DNA of 64,000 nt from Pseudomonadota bacterium (lineage in GTDB: Bacteria > Pseudomonadota > Alphaproteobacteria > Rhizobiales > Devosiaceae): the NCBI GenBank assembly GCA_023393475.1, contig JAEWLC010000064.1:1-64000 (forward strand), in the 5' to 3' direction. The translations under genes and the position numbers were made by a program. Of the stretch, positions 16,324 to 25,152 are shown piece by piece; positions within the stretch are counted from its first letter, which is position 1, and every line of letters starts with the position of its first letter. The notes below the pieces were generated by a model. That model made no database searches. It was not told where the DNA came from and saw nothing but the letters and a program-made list of their open reading frames with translations.

Positions 16324-16883
16324 TCCGCAAAGCCTGGAGGGCTGGCCTCAAGGACGAGCGCGGCGTCGCCGCCGTCGAGTTCGCGCTGGTGCTGCCGCTG
16401 CTGCTGGGGCTCTACCTCGGCTCAGTCGAGGTGTCGCGGCTCTACACGGCCGACCAGAAGGTCGCTATCCTCGCCAGCTCGGTGGCCGACCTCGTGGCGC
16501 GCCAGAAGGACTCCATCGCCCTCTCGACGCTCAACGACTATTTCACCGCGGCGACAACGGTGATGCAGCCCCTCAATACCACCGGCCTTGCCCAGGTGGT
16601 TTCGCTGGTCCAGATCGACGAGGACGGCGTAGCGACGGTGATCTGGAGCCGTGCCAGTGGCAGCGGCGTGCAGCGCGAGGACGACAGCCCGTTCCCGCTC
16701 GAGTCGACGACCAGGATCAGCCAGCTGGCGCAGGGCGCGAGCGGCTACCTGATCGCCGCCGAAGTCGACTACCCGTACCGCCCGATCGTGAACTACATCA
16801 TTTCGGACACGGTCAACCTGCGTCACGTCGAGTACTTCCTGCCTCGCTTCGAAGACCCGATCGCGCTCGACGAGGACAGTTGA
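16320..16883 (+). CDS. TadE/TadG-like minor pseudopilin
   Basis: A second prepilin-like Tad component, translationally coupled to the first by a four-base overlap. The 187 residues have the signature GVAAVEFALVLPLLLGLYLG near the N-terminus, followed by a periplasmic domain without Cys. It lacks the von Willebrand domain of full-length TadG, and no longer TadG is present in the window. An in-frame ATG at 16305 is an alternative start. Confidence 0.85.
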   Translation: MIRKAWRAGLKDERGVAAVEFALVLPLLLGLYLGSVEVSRLYTADQKVAILASSVADLVARQKDSIALSTLNDYFTAATTVMQPLNTTGLAQVVSLVQIDEDGVATVIWSRASGSGVQREDDSPFPLESTTRISQLAQGASGYLIAAEVDYPYRPIVNYIISDTVNLRHVEYFLPRFEDPIALDEDS

Positions 16884-16944
16884 GCTTGCCGATCCGGTGT
16901 CGCCGTGCGAATAGCCCGGCGCAACCACAAAGAGGCACGCTCCG

Positions 16945-17565
16945 ATGACCGACACCCTGATCCCAGTTTTCGACCTCGGAGGGGTGTTCGTCGACTGGAA
17001 CCCCATGTACCTGTTTCGCAAGCTCTTCGAGACCGAAGAGGAAGCGCAGTGGTTCCACGACACGATCTGCACGCTTGACTGGAATATGGAGTTCGATGCC
17101 GGCGACATCTATGCCGAGGGCGTCGCCAAGCTGATCACCCGCAACCCGCGCTACTGGCGCGAGATCCAGGCCTACGACAAGCGCTGGAAGGAGACGCTGG
17201 GCGACTTCATCCAGGGCACGATCGACATCCACAACGAGTTCATCGAGCAGGAAATCCCGACCTTCGCCATCACCAACTTCTCCTGGGAGAAGTGGGTCAG
17301 CTGCCTCGGCGAATGGCCGTTCCTTGAGAAGTTCGACGGCGTCGTGGTCTCGGGCCTCGAGCAGATGGTGAAGCCCGATCCGCGGCTCTATCGCCTGTTC
17401 TGCGAGCGCTACAGCCTCGCGCCCGAAATGTGCGTGTTCATCGATGACAGCGAGACCAACATCGTTGCTGCCCGCAAGTTCGGCATGCACGGCATCCACT
17501 TCCAGAACCCCGCGCAGGTCCGCAAGGAGCTGATCGGCCTCGGCATGCCGCTGAAGAAGGCGTAA
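16945..17565 (+). CDS. HAD-superfamily hydrolase (YihX/haloacid dehalogenase-like)
   Basis: A cytosolic phosphatase or dehalogenase of 206 residues. The nucleophile motif is VFDLGGVFVDW (D is the expected nucleophile; the second Asp of phosphatase DxD is replaced by Gly, as in the YihX and haloacid dehalogenase branch). Motif II Thr/Ser is in AITNFS, the Lys in VKPDPRLY, and the last acidic motif in FIDDSETNI. Substrate unknown. It is a single gene, 61 bases after the TadE/G pair, and convergent with upp. Confidence 0.85.
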   Translation: MTDTLIPVFDLGGVFVDWNPMYLFRKLFETEEEAQWFHDTICTLDWNMEFDAGDIYAEGVAKLITRNPRYWREIQAYDKRWKETLGDFIQGTIDIHNEFIEQEIPTFAITNFSWEKWVSCLGEWPFLEKFDGVVVSGLEQMVKPDPRLYRLFCERYSLAPEMCVFIDDSETNIVAARKFGMHGIHFQNPAQVRKELIGLGMPLKKA

Positions 17566-17615
17566 GCAGCCCCGACGCGGGATCGCCGCTTGGGGCGAGA
17601 ACGTGCCACAGCCAT

Positions 17616-17650
17616 CCTCCCCGGCGGGGCGGGGAGGTGCTGGCGCCAGC
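17616..17650. repeat. REP-like palindromic element between HAD and upp genes
   Basis: CCTCCCC (17616-17622) pairs with GGGGAGG (17631-17637), and GCTGGCGCCAGC (17639-17650) is a perfect palindrome beside it. It sits between two convergent genes, where such elements may also end transcripts. Confidence 0.45.
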
Positions 17651-17682
17651 CGGCGGAGGGGCAACGCTGCCTCTATGACCCC

Positions 17683-18312
17683 CTACTTCGTGCCGTACAT
17701 GCGGTCGCCGGCGTCGCCGAGGCCGGGGATGATGTAGCCCTTCTCGTTGAGATGGCTGTCGATGGCGGCGGAGAATATCGGCACGTCCGGATGGGCGGTC
17801 GAGAATTTCTCGATGCCCTCGGGGGCAGCGAGAAGGCAGAGGAAGCGGATGTTGTTGGCGCCGCGTTCCTTGAGCTTGTCGACCGCTGCGATTGATGAAT
17901 TGGCGGTCGCCAGCATCGGATCGACGACGATGATCAGGCGGTTGTCGAGCTCGGACGGGGCCTTGAAGTAGTATTCGACCGGCTGCAGCGTCTCGTGGTC
18001 GCGATAGATGCCGATATGGGCCACGCGGGCGGCCGGGACGAGATCGAGCATGCCGTCGAGGAGGCCGTTGCCGGCGCGGAGGATCGAAGCGAAGACCAGC
18101 TTTTTGCCCTTGATGGTCGGCGCTTCCATGCGCGTCATCGGGGTGTCGATCGGAATCATCTCGAGCTCGAGATCGCGCGTCACCTCGTAGCACATGAGGT
18201 GCGCGATCTCGCGCAGCAGGCGCCGGAAGCTGGCGATCGAGGTGTCCTTGTCGCGCATGATCGTCAGCTTGTGCTGGATCAGCGGGTGGTCGATGACGGT
18301 GACGCCGCGCAT
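17683..18312 (-). CDS. upp: Uracil phosphoribosyltransferase
   Basis: Joins uracil and PRPP to make UMP in the cytosol, here the sink for uracil released by DeoA. With the start at 18312 it has 209 residues, the usual length. It starts MRGVTVIDHPLIQHKLT and has the PRPP loop VVDPMLATANSS (the common form is ATGGS, so Ala-Asn replaces Gly-Gly) and the uracil-binding C-terminal GLGDAGDRMYGTK. An ATG at 18324 is possible. It follows deoB closely. Confidence 0.92.
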   Translation of the reverse strand: MRGVTVIDHPLIQHKLTIMRDKDTSIASFRRLLREIAHLMCYEVTRDLELEMIPIDTPMTRMEAPTIKGKKLVFASILRAGNGLLDGMLDLVPAARVAHIGIYRDHETLQPVEYYFKAPSELDNRLIIVVDPMLATANSSIAAVDKLKERGANNIRFLCLLAAPEGIEKFSTAHPDVPIFSAAIDSHLNEKGYIIPGLGDAGDRMYGTK

Positions 18313-18327
18313 GCTGGGCCCCATAGG

Positions 18328-19506
18328 CTAGAGGAAGGATTTCCCGTGCGGGCCAGGTGCAAGGCCGAGCCAGCGGGCGATACTCTCACCTATATCCGCA
18401 AAGGTCGGCCGGATGCCAATGGTTCCGGGCCCCAGCGCTGGGGAAAAGGCCAGAATCGGCGTCTGCTCGCGCGTGTGATCGGTGCCGCGCCAGGTCGGAT
18501 CGTTGCCGTGGTCGGACGTGAAGACCACGAGATCGTCCGGGCGCAGCGCCGCGATCAGTTCCGGGATGCGGGCATCGAACTGCTCGAGGGCCTGGGCGTA
18601 GCCAGGCACGTCCCGGCGATGGCCGAAATCCTGATCGAAATCGACGAAGTTGGTCATGATGAACGCGCCGTCCGCTGCCATTTCCATGGCTTCGAGCGTG
18701 CGGTCGAACAGGGCCATGTTGCCGGTGGCCTTGATCTTGTGGGTGACGCCGTGCGCCGCGTAGATGTCCGAGATCTTGCCGATGGCATAAACCTGCCGGC
18801 CTGCCTCCTTGGCGCGATCGAGCAGGGTCGGCTCGGGCGGGGCGATGGCAAAGTCACGGCGGTTGCCGGTGCGCTTGAACTCGGCGGCAGTCTCGCCAAC
18901 GAAGGGGCGGGCGATGACCCGGCCGATCTTCAGCGGCGCCGTCAGTTCGAAGGCCGTTTCGCAGAGCTGGTAGAGACGCTCGAGCCCGAAATGGGTTTCG
19001 TGCGCGGCGATCTGGAACACGCTGTCGGCCGAGGTGTAGCAGATCGGCTTGCCGGTCCTGATCGACTCCTCGCCAAGTTCGGCGATGATGGTGGTGCCGG
19101 AGGCGTGCTTGTCGCCGAGGATGCCGGGAATGCCGGCCTTTTCAACGAGTTGCGCGATCAGATCGGGCGGGAAGGTTGGCTCGGTCAGCGGGAAATAGCC
19201 CCAGTCGAACGGGACCGGCACGCCGGCGATTTCCCAATGACCGGACGGGGTGTCCTTGCCTTTCGACACTTCGCGACCGACGCCGAAGCGCCCCCCCTTG
19301 GGCTGGTCCGTGAGGCCGCGGGGAATGCTGCCGGTTGAGAGTTTCGCGGCGGCACCGAGGCCGAGCGCATCGAGATTGGGCAGCGAAATCGGGTAGTTGG
19401 CGGCGATGTGGCCGAGCGTATCGGCGCCGGTATCACCGTAGTCGGCAGCGTCGGGGGCGCCGCCGATGCCAAAGCTGTCGAGGATGCAGAGGATGGCGCG
19501 GGGCAT
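18328..19506 (-). CDS. deoB: Phosphopentomutase
   Basis: Interconverts ribose or deoxyribose 1-phosphate and 5-phosphate with Mn2+, linking DeoA to DeoC. The 392 residues belong to the alkaline-phosphatase superfamily: ILDSFGIGGAPDA with GDTGADTLGHI at the N-terminus, and late metal ligands in SDHGNDPT and GTDHTREQTP. The ATG at 19506 shares one base with the deoA stop (TGATG), so translation is coupled. The order is deoA, deoB, upp. Confidence 0.95.
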   Translation of the reverse strand: MPRAILCILDSFGIGGAPDAADYGDTGADTLGHIAANYPISLPNLDALGLGAAAKLSTGSIPRGLTDQPKGGRFGVGREVSKGKDTPSGHWEIAGVPVPFDWGYFPLTEPTFPPDLIAQLVEKAGIPGILGDKHASGTTIIAELGEESIRTGKPICYTSADSVFQIAAHETHFGLERLYQLCETAFELTAPLKIGRVIARPFVGETAAEFKRTGNRRDFAIAPPEPTLLDRAKEAGRQVYAIGKISDIYAAHGVTHKIKATGNMALFDRTLEAMEMAADGAFIMTNFVDFDQDFGHRRDVPGYAQALEQFDARIPELIAALRPDDLVVFTSDHGNDPTWRGTDHTREQTPILAFSPALGPGTIGIRPTFADIGESIARWLGLAPGPHGKSFL

Positions 19507-20816
19507 CAGGGCGCTCCGATATGGTCGGCGATGAGGGGGTGGGACGGCGCCGGACCGTCGCCGATGGTGTAGGCGGCGAGGAAGCGCTGCGTCGCATCTG
19601 CTGCCATATCTTCGGTGCGCGCATGAATGCGACACAACACAGTCTGAACGTCGGTTTTAGCCCCAAGACCAAGGATCTGATCGAATCCGACGGCGAAGTC
19701 GATCTTGTCGGTTGGAAGCCTGCGGCCTCCCCCAAGTGCAACTACGCCCATACCAACTCCGCGCGTATCGATTGCGGTGACGGTACCGGCCGACGGCGCG
19801 AGGATATCACTGACGATGGGCGCGGGATCGAGATGGGTGTCCATCCGCTCGACAAAGTCGGCGGGGCCGCCGAGGAGCGCCACCATGCGGGAGAAGTGCG
19901 ACACTGCCGTGCCGGTATCGAGCGCGCGCGTTACGGCGGCGCGGGCGTCGGAGCGGCCGGTCAATTCGAGCACGTCGGCAGCAAGCGCCAGCGTGACTTC
20001 GCGCAGGCGTGCATCCTGGTGCTTGCCGGTGAGGAAATCGACGGCATTGCGGATTTCGAGGGCGTTGCCGGCGGCGGTGGCGAGCGGCTCGCTCATGTCG
20101 GTGATGAGCGCCGCGGTCCTGAGCCCTGCCCCGTTGGCCACCGAGACGAGGCTCTCGGCCAGCGCGCGGGATTTCTCCAGCGTCGGCATGAAGGCGCCCG
20201 ACCCGGTTTTCACATCGAGGATCAGGGCGCCAAGGCCGGCGGCGAGCTTCTTGCTCAGAATCGAAGCAGTGATCAGCGGGATGGATTCGACCGTCCCCGT
20301 CACGTCGCGGATGGCGTAGAGCACCTTGTCGGCCGGGGCGAGGTCGGCGGTCTGGCCGATGATGGCGCAGCCGGCCTCCTTCACCACTTTGCGGAACAGG
20401 TCATTGTCCGGGCTGGTGGTGTAGCCGGGGATGGAATCGAACTTGTCGAGCGTGCCGCCGGTGTGGCCGAGGCCACGGCCGGAGATCATCGGCACGTAGA
20501 CGCCGCAAGCCGCGAGGATTGGCGCCAGCATGAGCGAGGTATTGTCCCCTACCCCACCGGTCGAGTGCTTGTCGGCGACCGGACCGTCGAGATCGGACCA
20601 ATCGAGTACGGTGCCGCTGTCACGCATCGCTTCGGTCAGCGCGACGCGTTCGGGCGTCTGCATGTCGCGGAAGAGCACGGCCATGGCGAAGGCGGCAGCC
20701 TGGGCGTGCGACACCGATCCATCGGTCAGACCGGCGATGAAGGCAGAGATTTCGCCTGATGTGAGAACGAGGCCATCACGCTTGTGCGCGATGATCTCCT
20801 GAGGGAGCAATGTCAT
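19506..20816 (-). CDS. deoA: Thymidine phosphorylase
   Basis: Cleaves thymidine or deoxyuridine with phosphate to base and deoxyribose 1-phosphate. The 436 residues fit family length. Motifs include the phosphate-binding KHSTGGVGDNTSL, SGRGLGHTGGTLDK and the pyrimidine-binding RDVTGTVESIPLI. It is the first gene of deoA-deoB-upp. The products feed deoB, and uracil feeds upp. Confidence 0.95.
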   Translation of the reverse strand: MTLLPQEIIAHKRDGLVLTSGEISAFIAGLTDGSVSHAQAAAFAMAVLFRDMQTPERVALTEAMRDSGTVLDWSDLDGPVADKHSTGGVGDNTSLMLAPILAACGVYVPMISGRGLGHTGGTLDKFDSIPGYTTSPDNDLFRKVVKEAGCAIIGQTADLAPADKVLYAIRDVTGTVESIPLITASILSKKLAAGLGALILDVKTGSGAFMPTLEKSRALAESLVSVANGAGLRTAALITDMSEPLATAAGNALEIRNAVDFLTGKHQDARLREVTLALAADVLELTGRSDARAAVTRALDTGTAVSHFSRMVALLGGPADFVERMDTHLDPAPIVSDILAPSAGTVTAIDTRGVGMGVVALGGGRRLPTDKIDFAVGFDQILGLGAKTDVQTVLCRIHARTEDMAADATQRFLAAYTIGDGPAPSHPLIADHIGAP

Positions 20817-20987
20817 GGTGAAAGTATAAGCGGCTTCATGGCGCTAGCAAAGCGGCAGGGGCCGAACGACCGGTGGCAGGCCGCCTTTGAACAAACTTGG
20901 ACGTCGGCCCTATGCCGGCCTTCAGCCAGCCTCCGTTCATATTCGAGCGCCGACACTCCGCTTGCCTGACATTGCTGTTCGATCTTT

Positions 20988-20993
20988 GGGAGG
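20988..20993 (+). promoter_or_regulatory. RBS that decides a TTG start for the serine hydrolase
   Basis: GGGAGG lies seven bases before TTG 21001, whose product begins directly with a signal peptide. The longer frame from 20887 has neither feature. Confidence 0.5.
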
Positions 20994-21000
20994 ATCCGCC

Positions 21001-22530
21001 TTGCATCGTCATCTCGGTTACGGCCTTGCCGCACTCATCCTGGTTTCGACGACGACCCTTGCCGCGGAGCGTGATCCGCTGCCGCCGGCGCAGTTGCAGA
21101 CGGCGCTCGACACGCTCGCCGCCGGAGCGAAACAGGCCATCGCTGATGACCTGACGCCGGGCATCGCGATTGCTGTCGTCCTTGGCGACGAGGTGATCTA
21201 TGCAGAGGGTTTTGGCGTACGCGACGTGGCGACCGGCGAGCCGGTGAATGCCGATACGGTCTTCCAGCTCGCCTCGGTCTCGAAGCCCATCGGCTCGACG
21301 GTAATTTCCGGCCTGATCGGGGATGGCAAGCTCACCTGGGACACGAGGCTTTCGGACCTCACCCCCGGCTTCGCCCTGGAGGAGCCGTGGGTGACGAGCC
21401 AGCTTACCATTCGCGACCTCTATTCGCATCGGTCGGGGCTGCCGGATCACGCCGGCGACCTGCTCGAGGACTATGGCTACGATCGGGAGGAGGTGCTGCA
21501 CCGGCTGCGCTTGCAGCCGCCCCTGACCAGCTTCCGGTCCGGCTACGCCTATACCAATTTCGGCATCACCGCCGCCGCGGTGGCGGCCGCGTCGACAACC
21601 GGCATGGACTGGGAGACGTTGTCGGAAGAGCGGCTCTACAAGCCGCTGGGCATGACCTCGACCAGTTCGCGCTACGCCGACTTCATGGCCGAGCAGAACC
21701 GCGCCGCGGGCCACGTCCGGGTCGATGGCAAATGGGCGTTCGTCGAGCAGCGCCAGCCAGACCCGCAATCGCCGGCCGGTGGCGTTTCATCGTCGGCGAA
21801 CGACCTGACGAAATGGGTGCGGCTCTTGGTCAATGACGGGATGTTCGAGGGCAAGCAGGTTATCGCCAGCGCGCCGCTCGACGCCGCGCACCTGCCCATG
21901 ATGATCACCGGCTACGCGCCGGACGGTACGCCCTCGTTCTACGGTCTGGGCTGGAACGTCGGCTATGCGGGCGACGCGCGCCACTCCATCTCGCACTCGG
22001 GCGCTTTCGCCATGGGTGCAGGTACGACGGTCAATATCTCGCTCGACGACAAGCTGGGCGTGATCGTGCTGACCAACGGGACGCCGGCTGGCGTGTCGGA
22101 GTGGCTGGCGAACGAGTTCATGGACAACGCCGTTATCGGCGAACCGCGCTACCCGTGGCGGGACGTCTTCACCGGCATCTTCGCGCAGATGGCCGAAGAG
22201 GGAATCACGCACAACTTCGACACGCCGCCGGCCAGCCCCGGCCCGGCGGCTAACGACGCCGCCTATGTCGGCAGCTACGCCAACGACTTCTACGGCACCA
22301 TCGACGTGGTTGCCGGCGCCGAAGGGCTCGACATGCTGATCGGGCCGAACGAGCGCCCGTTCCGGCTCACGCATTTCGACCGCGACACTTTCACGTTCGA
22401 GACGATCGGCGAGAATGCGTCCGGCACTACCGGCGTGACCTTCGCACTCGATGGGCAGGGCAAGGCGCGTTCGGTCTGGATCGAGGCCTTCGACAAGTCC
22501 GGGCTCGGAACGTTTGCACGGGCGCAATGA
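21001..22530 (+). CDS. Exported serine hydrolase of the class C beta-lactamase/PBP4* family
   Basis: A periplasmic or secreted serine hydrolase, family S12-like, of 509 residues. It has a signal peptide (about 1-22, ending TTLAAE), the nucleophile motif SVSK (about Ser92), YTN (about 184) and HSG (about 332), and an extra C-terminal beta domain (about 410-509) seen in esterase/peptidase members. These features fit D-aminopeptidase, esterase or cell-wall peptidase functions; antibiotic resistance should not be inferred. It stands alone on the plus strand between the two nucleoside-catabolism blocks. Confidence 0.82.
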   Translation: MHRHLGYGLAALILVSTTTLAAERDPLPPAQLQTALDTLAAGAKQAIADDLTPGIAIAVVLGDEVIYAEGFGVRDVATGEPVNADTVFQLASVSKPIGSTVISGLIGDGKLTWDTRLSDLTPGFALEEPWVTSQLTIRDLYSHRSGLPDHAGDLLEDYGYDREEVLHRLRLQPPLTSFRSGYAYTNFGITAAAVAAASTTGMDWETLSEERLYKPLGMTSTSSRYADFMAEQNRAAGHVRVDGKWAFVEQRQPDPQSPAGGVSSSANDLTKWVRLLVNDGMFEGKQVIASAPLDAAHLPMMITGYAPDGTPSFYGLGWNVGYAGDARHSISHSGAFAMGAGTTVNISLDDKLGVIVLTNGTPAGVSEWLANEFMDNAVIGEPRYPWRDVFTGIFAQMAEEGITHNFDTPPASPGPAANDAAYVGSYANDFYGTIDVVAGAEGLDMLIGPNERPFRLTHFDRDTFTFETIGENASGTTGVTFALDGQGKARSVWIEAFDKSGLGTFARAQ

Positions 22531-22536
22531 GCCACA

Positions 22537-22559
22537 GCGGGGACACGACTTGTCCCCGC
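22537..22559. terminator. Hairpin between convergent serine hydrolase and aldehyde dehydrogenase genes
   Basis: GCGGGGACA (22537-22545) pairs perfectly with TGTCCCCGC (22551-22559). No T-run follows, so it may be a weak terminator or 3' stabilising hairpin. Confidence 0.45.
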
Positions 22560-22608
22560 CATCTGCAGGCAGCGCCGCTCAGGTGAGTGTCGCGCCTCGG
22601 GTGGTTTC

Positions 22609-24984
22609 TCAGGCGCCGTAGGGAATCCAGACGTTCTTCACCTGGGTGGCGCGGCGGAGGAAGTAGTCGCCGCCAAAGCGCTCGCCGTCGCTCAGGTCGT
22701 AGTAGAGACCGCGGCTGGTCCAGGTCTGCTTGACGTTGCCCGCCGAGGCGGCCTCGACCATCTTCGACGTCTCCGCATCGCCGGCGAACCAGATGGCGTC
22801 GATGCCGTCGTGTTCAGAGAGGGTCTTGGCCAACACCTTCGACTCACCGGTGACGATGTTGAGGACGCCGGACGGCACGTCCGAGGTCTCGAGCACCTGG
22901 TAGAAGTCGGTCATCGAGAGCGGCCACTTCTCGCTCGGGACCAGCACCACGGTATTGCCCATGGCGAGGGCCGGGGCGATCAGCGCGATGGAGCCGAGCA
23001 GCGGCCGGCTCGGCGGCGCGAGGATGGCCATGGTGCCGAGCGCTTCGACCATGGCGGTCGCAACCATGCGCTGCGGCGGGTTGTGAACGGCTCCATCGTA
23101 CTTGTCGGCCCAGCCGGCGAAGGCAAATAGGCGTTCGACCGAGGCCGCGACTTCCGCCGCCCCATCCTCGCCGGTCTGCGCCTTGATGCGGGCGGCGAAC
23201 TCCTCGGCGCGATATTCGAGGTTCTCGGCGAGGAAGTAGAGGATCTGCGCGCGGTTATGGGCCGAGGTGGTGGCCCAGCCCGAGGCGGCGCGGGCGGCTT
23301 CTACGGCGTTGCGGATATCCTTGCGGTTGCCGTCGCCCACTTCGCCGACAAGGGCGCCGTTCGGACCATGCACGGGACGGGAATAGCCCGAATCCGGGCG
23401 GGCTTGCTTGCCGCCGATATACATCTTGGCGGTCTGGTCGATGCCGCCTTCGTCGTCGAGCGGGTTGGCCGACTTGCCTGCCTTGGCCGTCGCGGCGACG
23501 AAGGGTTTCAGGTCCTTCTCCCACTTCGGCTTCAGGTACGAAGCCATGCCTTCCTTGCCGCCCTCGCGACCGAAACCGGATTCCTTGTAGCCACCGAAGC
23601 CGACGGCGGCGTCGAAATTGTTGGTGGAGTTGATCCACACCACGCCGGCCTTGAGCTTGGGCGCGATATCGAGCGCGAGGTTGACGTTCTCGGTCCAGAT
23701 CGTCGCGGCGAGGCCGTAGCGGGTGTTGTTGGCGAGCGCGACCGCCTCTTCCGGCGTACGGAAGCTCATCTCGACCAGAACCGGCCCGAAGATTTCCTCG
23801 GACGCCACGGTGTTGGCAGGCGAGACGCCAGTGATCAGCGCCGGCTTCAGGAAGCAGCCGCCGCCGGCCGGCAGGTCGATATCGGGCTCGTAGAGCTGGC
23901 CGCCTTCGGCGACGCCCTTTTTCACGAGATCGGTGACGCGCGCGACCTGCACCGGTGCGACCAGCGCACCGATATCGACGGCCTTGTCGAGCGGGTCGCC
24001 GACGCGGAGGGTCGACATGCGCTTCTTGAGCTTTTCGAGGAAGCGCTCCTCGATCGACTCCTGCACGAGGAGGCGTGAGCCGGCGCAGCAGACCTGGCCC
24101 TGGTTGAACCAGATGGCATCGACGAGGCCCTCGATGGCCGAATCCATGTCGGCGTCGTCGAAGACGATGTAGGGCGACTTGCCGCCGAGCTCGAGGCTGA
24201 GCCCCTTGCCGGTACCGGCGGTGGCCTTGCGGATGATCTTCCCCACCTCGGTCGAGCCGGTGAAGGCGATCTTATCGATGTCCGGATGGCCGGTGATGGC
24301 CGCGCCGGTGTCGCCCTCGCCGGTGACAATGTTGACGACGCCTTTCGGCAGCTTCGCCTTCTCGCAGATCTCGGCGAACAGCAGCGCGGTGAGCGAGGTG
24401 AACTCGGCCGGCTTCAGCACCACGGTGTTGCCGGCGGCGAGCGCGGGCGCAATCTTCCAGGCCAGCATCAGCAGCGGGAAGTTCCACGGGATGATCTGGC
24501 CACAGACGCCGTAGGGCACCTGGTCGGGGAACTCGCGGTCGCGGTGCTGGGCCCAGCCGGCGTGGTGGTAGAAATGGCGCGCGACGAGCGGGATATCGAC
24601 ATCGCGGCTTTCACGGATCGGCTTGCCGTTGTCCATGGTTTCGAGCACTGCGAACAGGCGGGAGTGCTTCTGGATCAGCCGCGCTATGGCATAGAGATAC
24701 TTGCCGCGCTCGTAGCCGGAGAGCGCCGACCACTTCGGGAAGGCTGTACGGGCGGCTTTCACCGCCGCATCGACATCGGCAGCGGTGCCATCGGTGATAT
24801 CGGCGAGCTTCTTGCCGGTGGCCGGGTTGTCCGACGCAAAGGTCTTGCCGGGCTTGGTCCAGGCGCCGTTGATGAAATGGCCGAACTTGCCGTCATGCGC
24901 CGCGATCCAGGCGAGCGCCACATCCGGGCTCTCGGGCGCCGGGCCGTAATCGAGGGAGGTGAAGATTTCAGCGATCTTGTTCAT
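22609..24984 (-). CDS. Tandem aldehyde dehydrogenase with a degenerate second module
   Basis: An NAD(P)-dependent aldehyde dehydrogenase, 791 residues instead of about 490. The first module (about 15-500) is complete: LELGGKSP with the general base (about 264), and the catalytic cysteine region NQGQVCCAGSR (about 297-299). The second (about 515-791) matches only the N-terminal NAD-binding part of an ALDH and has no catalytic Cys motif. It lies after deoC in the same direction, so acetaldehyde from deoxyribose-phosphate cleavage is the likely substrate. GGAGG lies six bases before the ATG at 24984. Confidence 0.88.
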   Translation of the reverse strand: MNKIAEIFTSLDYGPAPESPDVALAWIAAHDGKFGHFINGAWTKPGKTFASDNPATGKKLADITDGTAADVDAAVKAARTAFPKWSALSGYERGKYLYAIARLIQKHSRLFAVLETMDNGKPIRESRDVDIPLVARHFYHHAGWAQHRDREFPDQVPYGVCGQIIPWNFPLLMLAWKIAPALAAGNTVVLKPAEFTSLTALLFAEICEKAKLPKGVVNIVTGEGDTGAAITGHPDIDKIAFTGSTEVGKIIRKATAGTGKGLSLELGGKSPYIVFDDADMDSAIEGLVDAIWFNQGQVCCAGSRLLVQESIEERFLEKLKKRMSTLRVGDPLDKAVDIGALVAPVQVARVTDLVKKGVAEGGQLYEPDIDLPAGGGCFLKPALITGVSPANTVASEEIFGPVLVEMSFRTPEEAVALANNTRYGLAATIWTENVNLALDIAPKLKAGVVWINSTNNFDAAVGFGGYKESGFGREGGKEGMASYLKPKWEKDLKPFVAATAKAGKSANPLDDEGGIDQTAKMYIGGKQARPDSGYSRPVHGPNGALVGEVGDGNRKDIRNAVEAARAASGWATTSAHNRAQILYFLAENLEYRAEEFAARIKAQTGEDGAAEVAASVERLFAFAGWADKYDGAVHNPPQRMVATAMVEALGTMAILAPPSRPLLGSIALIAPALAMGNTVVLVPSEKWPLSMTDFYQVLETSDVPSGVLNIVTGESKVLAKTLSEHDGIDAIWFAGDAETSKMVEAASAGNVKQTWTSRGLYYDLSDGERFGGDYFLRRATQVKNVWIPYGA

Positions 24985-25015
24985 TCGTTCCTCCGTCGAT
25001 CGAGCGTGGGGTTCC

Positions 25016-25131
25016 CCCCTCATCCGCCCTTCGGGGCACCTTCTCCCACAAGGGGAGAGAGCAACCCGCAGATTTCTCAGTCAGTCCTTCTCCCTTGATG
25101 GGAGAAGGTGGGCGAAGCCCGGATGAGGGGT
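25016..25131. repeat. Palindromic intergenic repeat (RIME/REP-like), about 116 bp
   Basis: The sequence from CCCCTCATCCGCCC at the left is repeated in inverted form at the right (ending CCGGATGAGGGG), with further paired segments CACCTTCTCCC and GGGAGAAGGTG. The whole element can fold into one long imperfect hairpin. The wording is typical of dispersed elements in Hyphomicrobiales. It fills the gap between the aldehyde dehydrogenase and deoC genes. Confidence 0.7.
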
Positions 25132-25152
25132 GGAGCCAAGCGCTCCGCCCCA

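Noticed and set aside
21001..22530. Calling the serine hydrolase an AmpC beta-lactamase resistance gene
   Set aside because: Only the shared SxxK, YxN and HxG motifs are present, with an added C-terminal domain typical of esterases and peptidases; no ampR-like neighbour.
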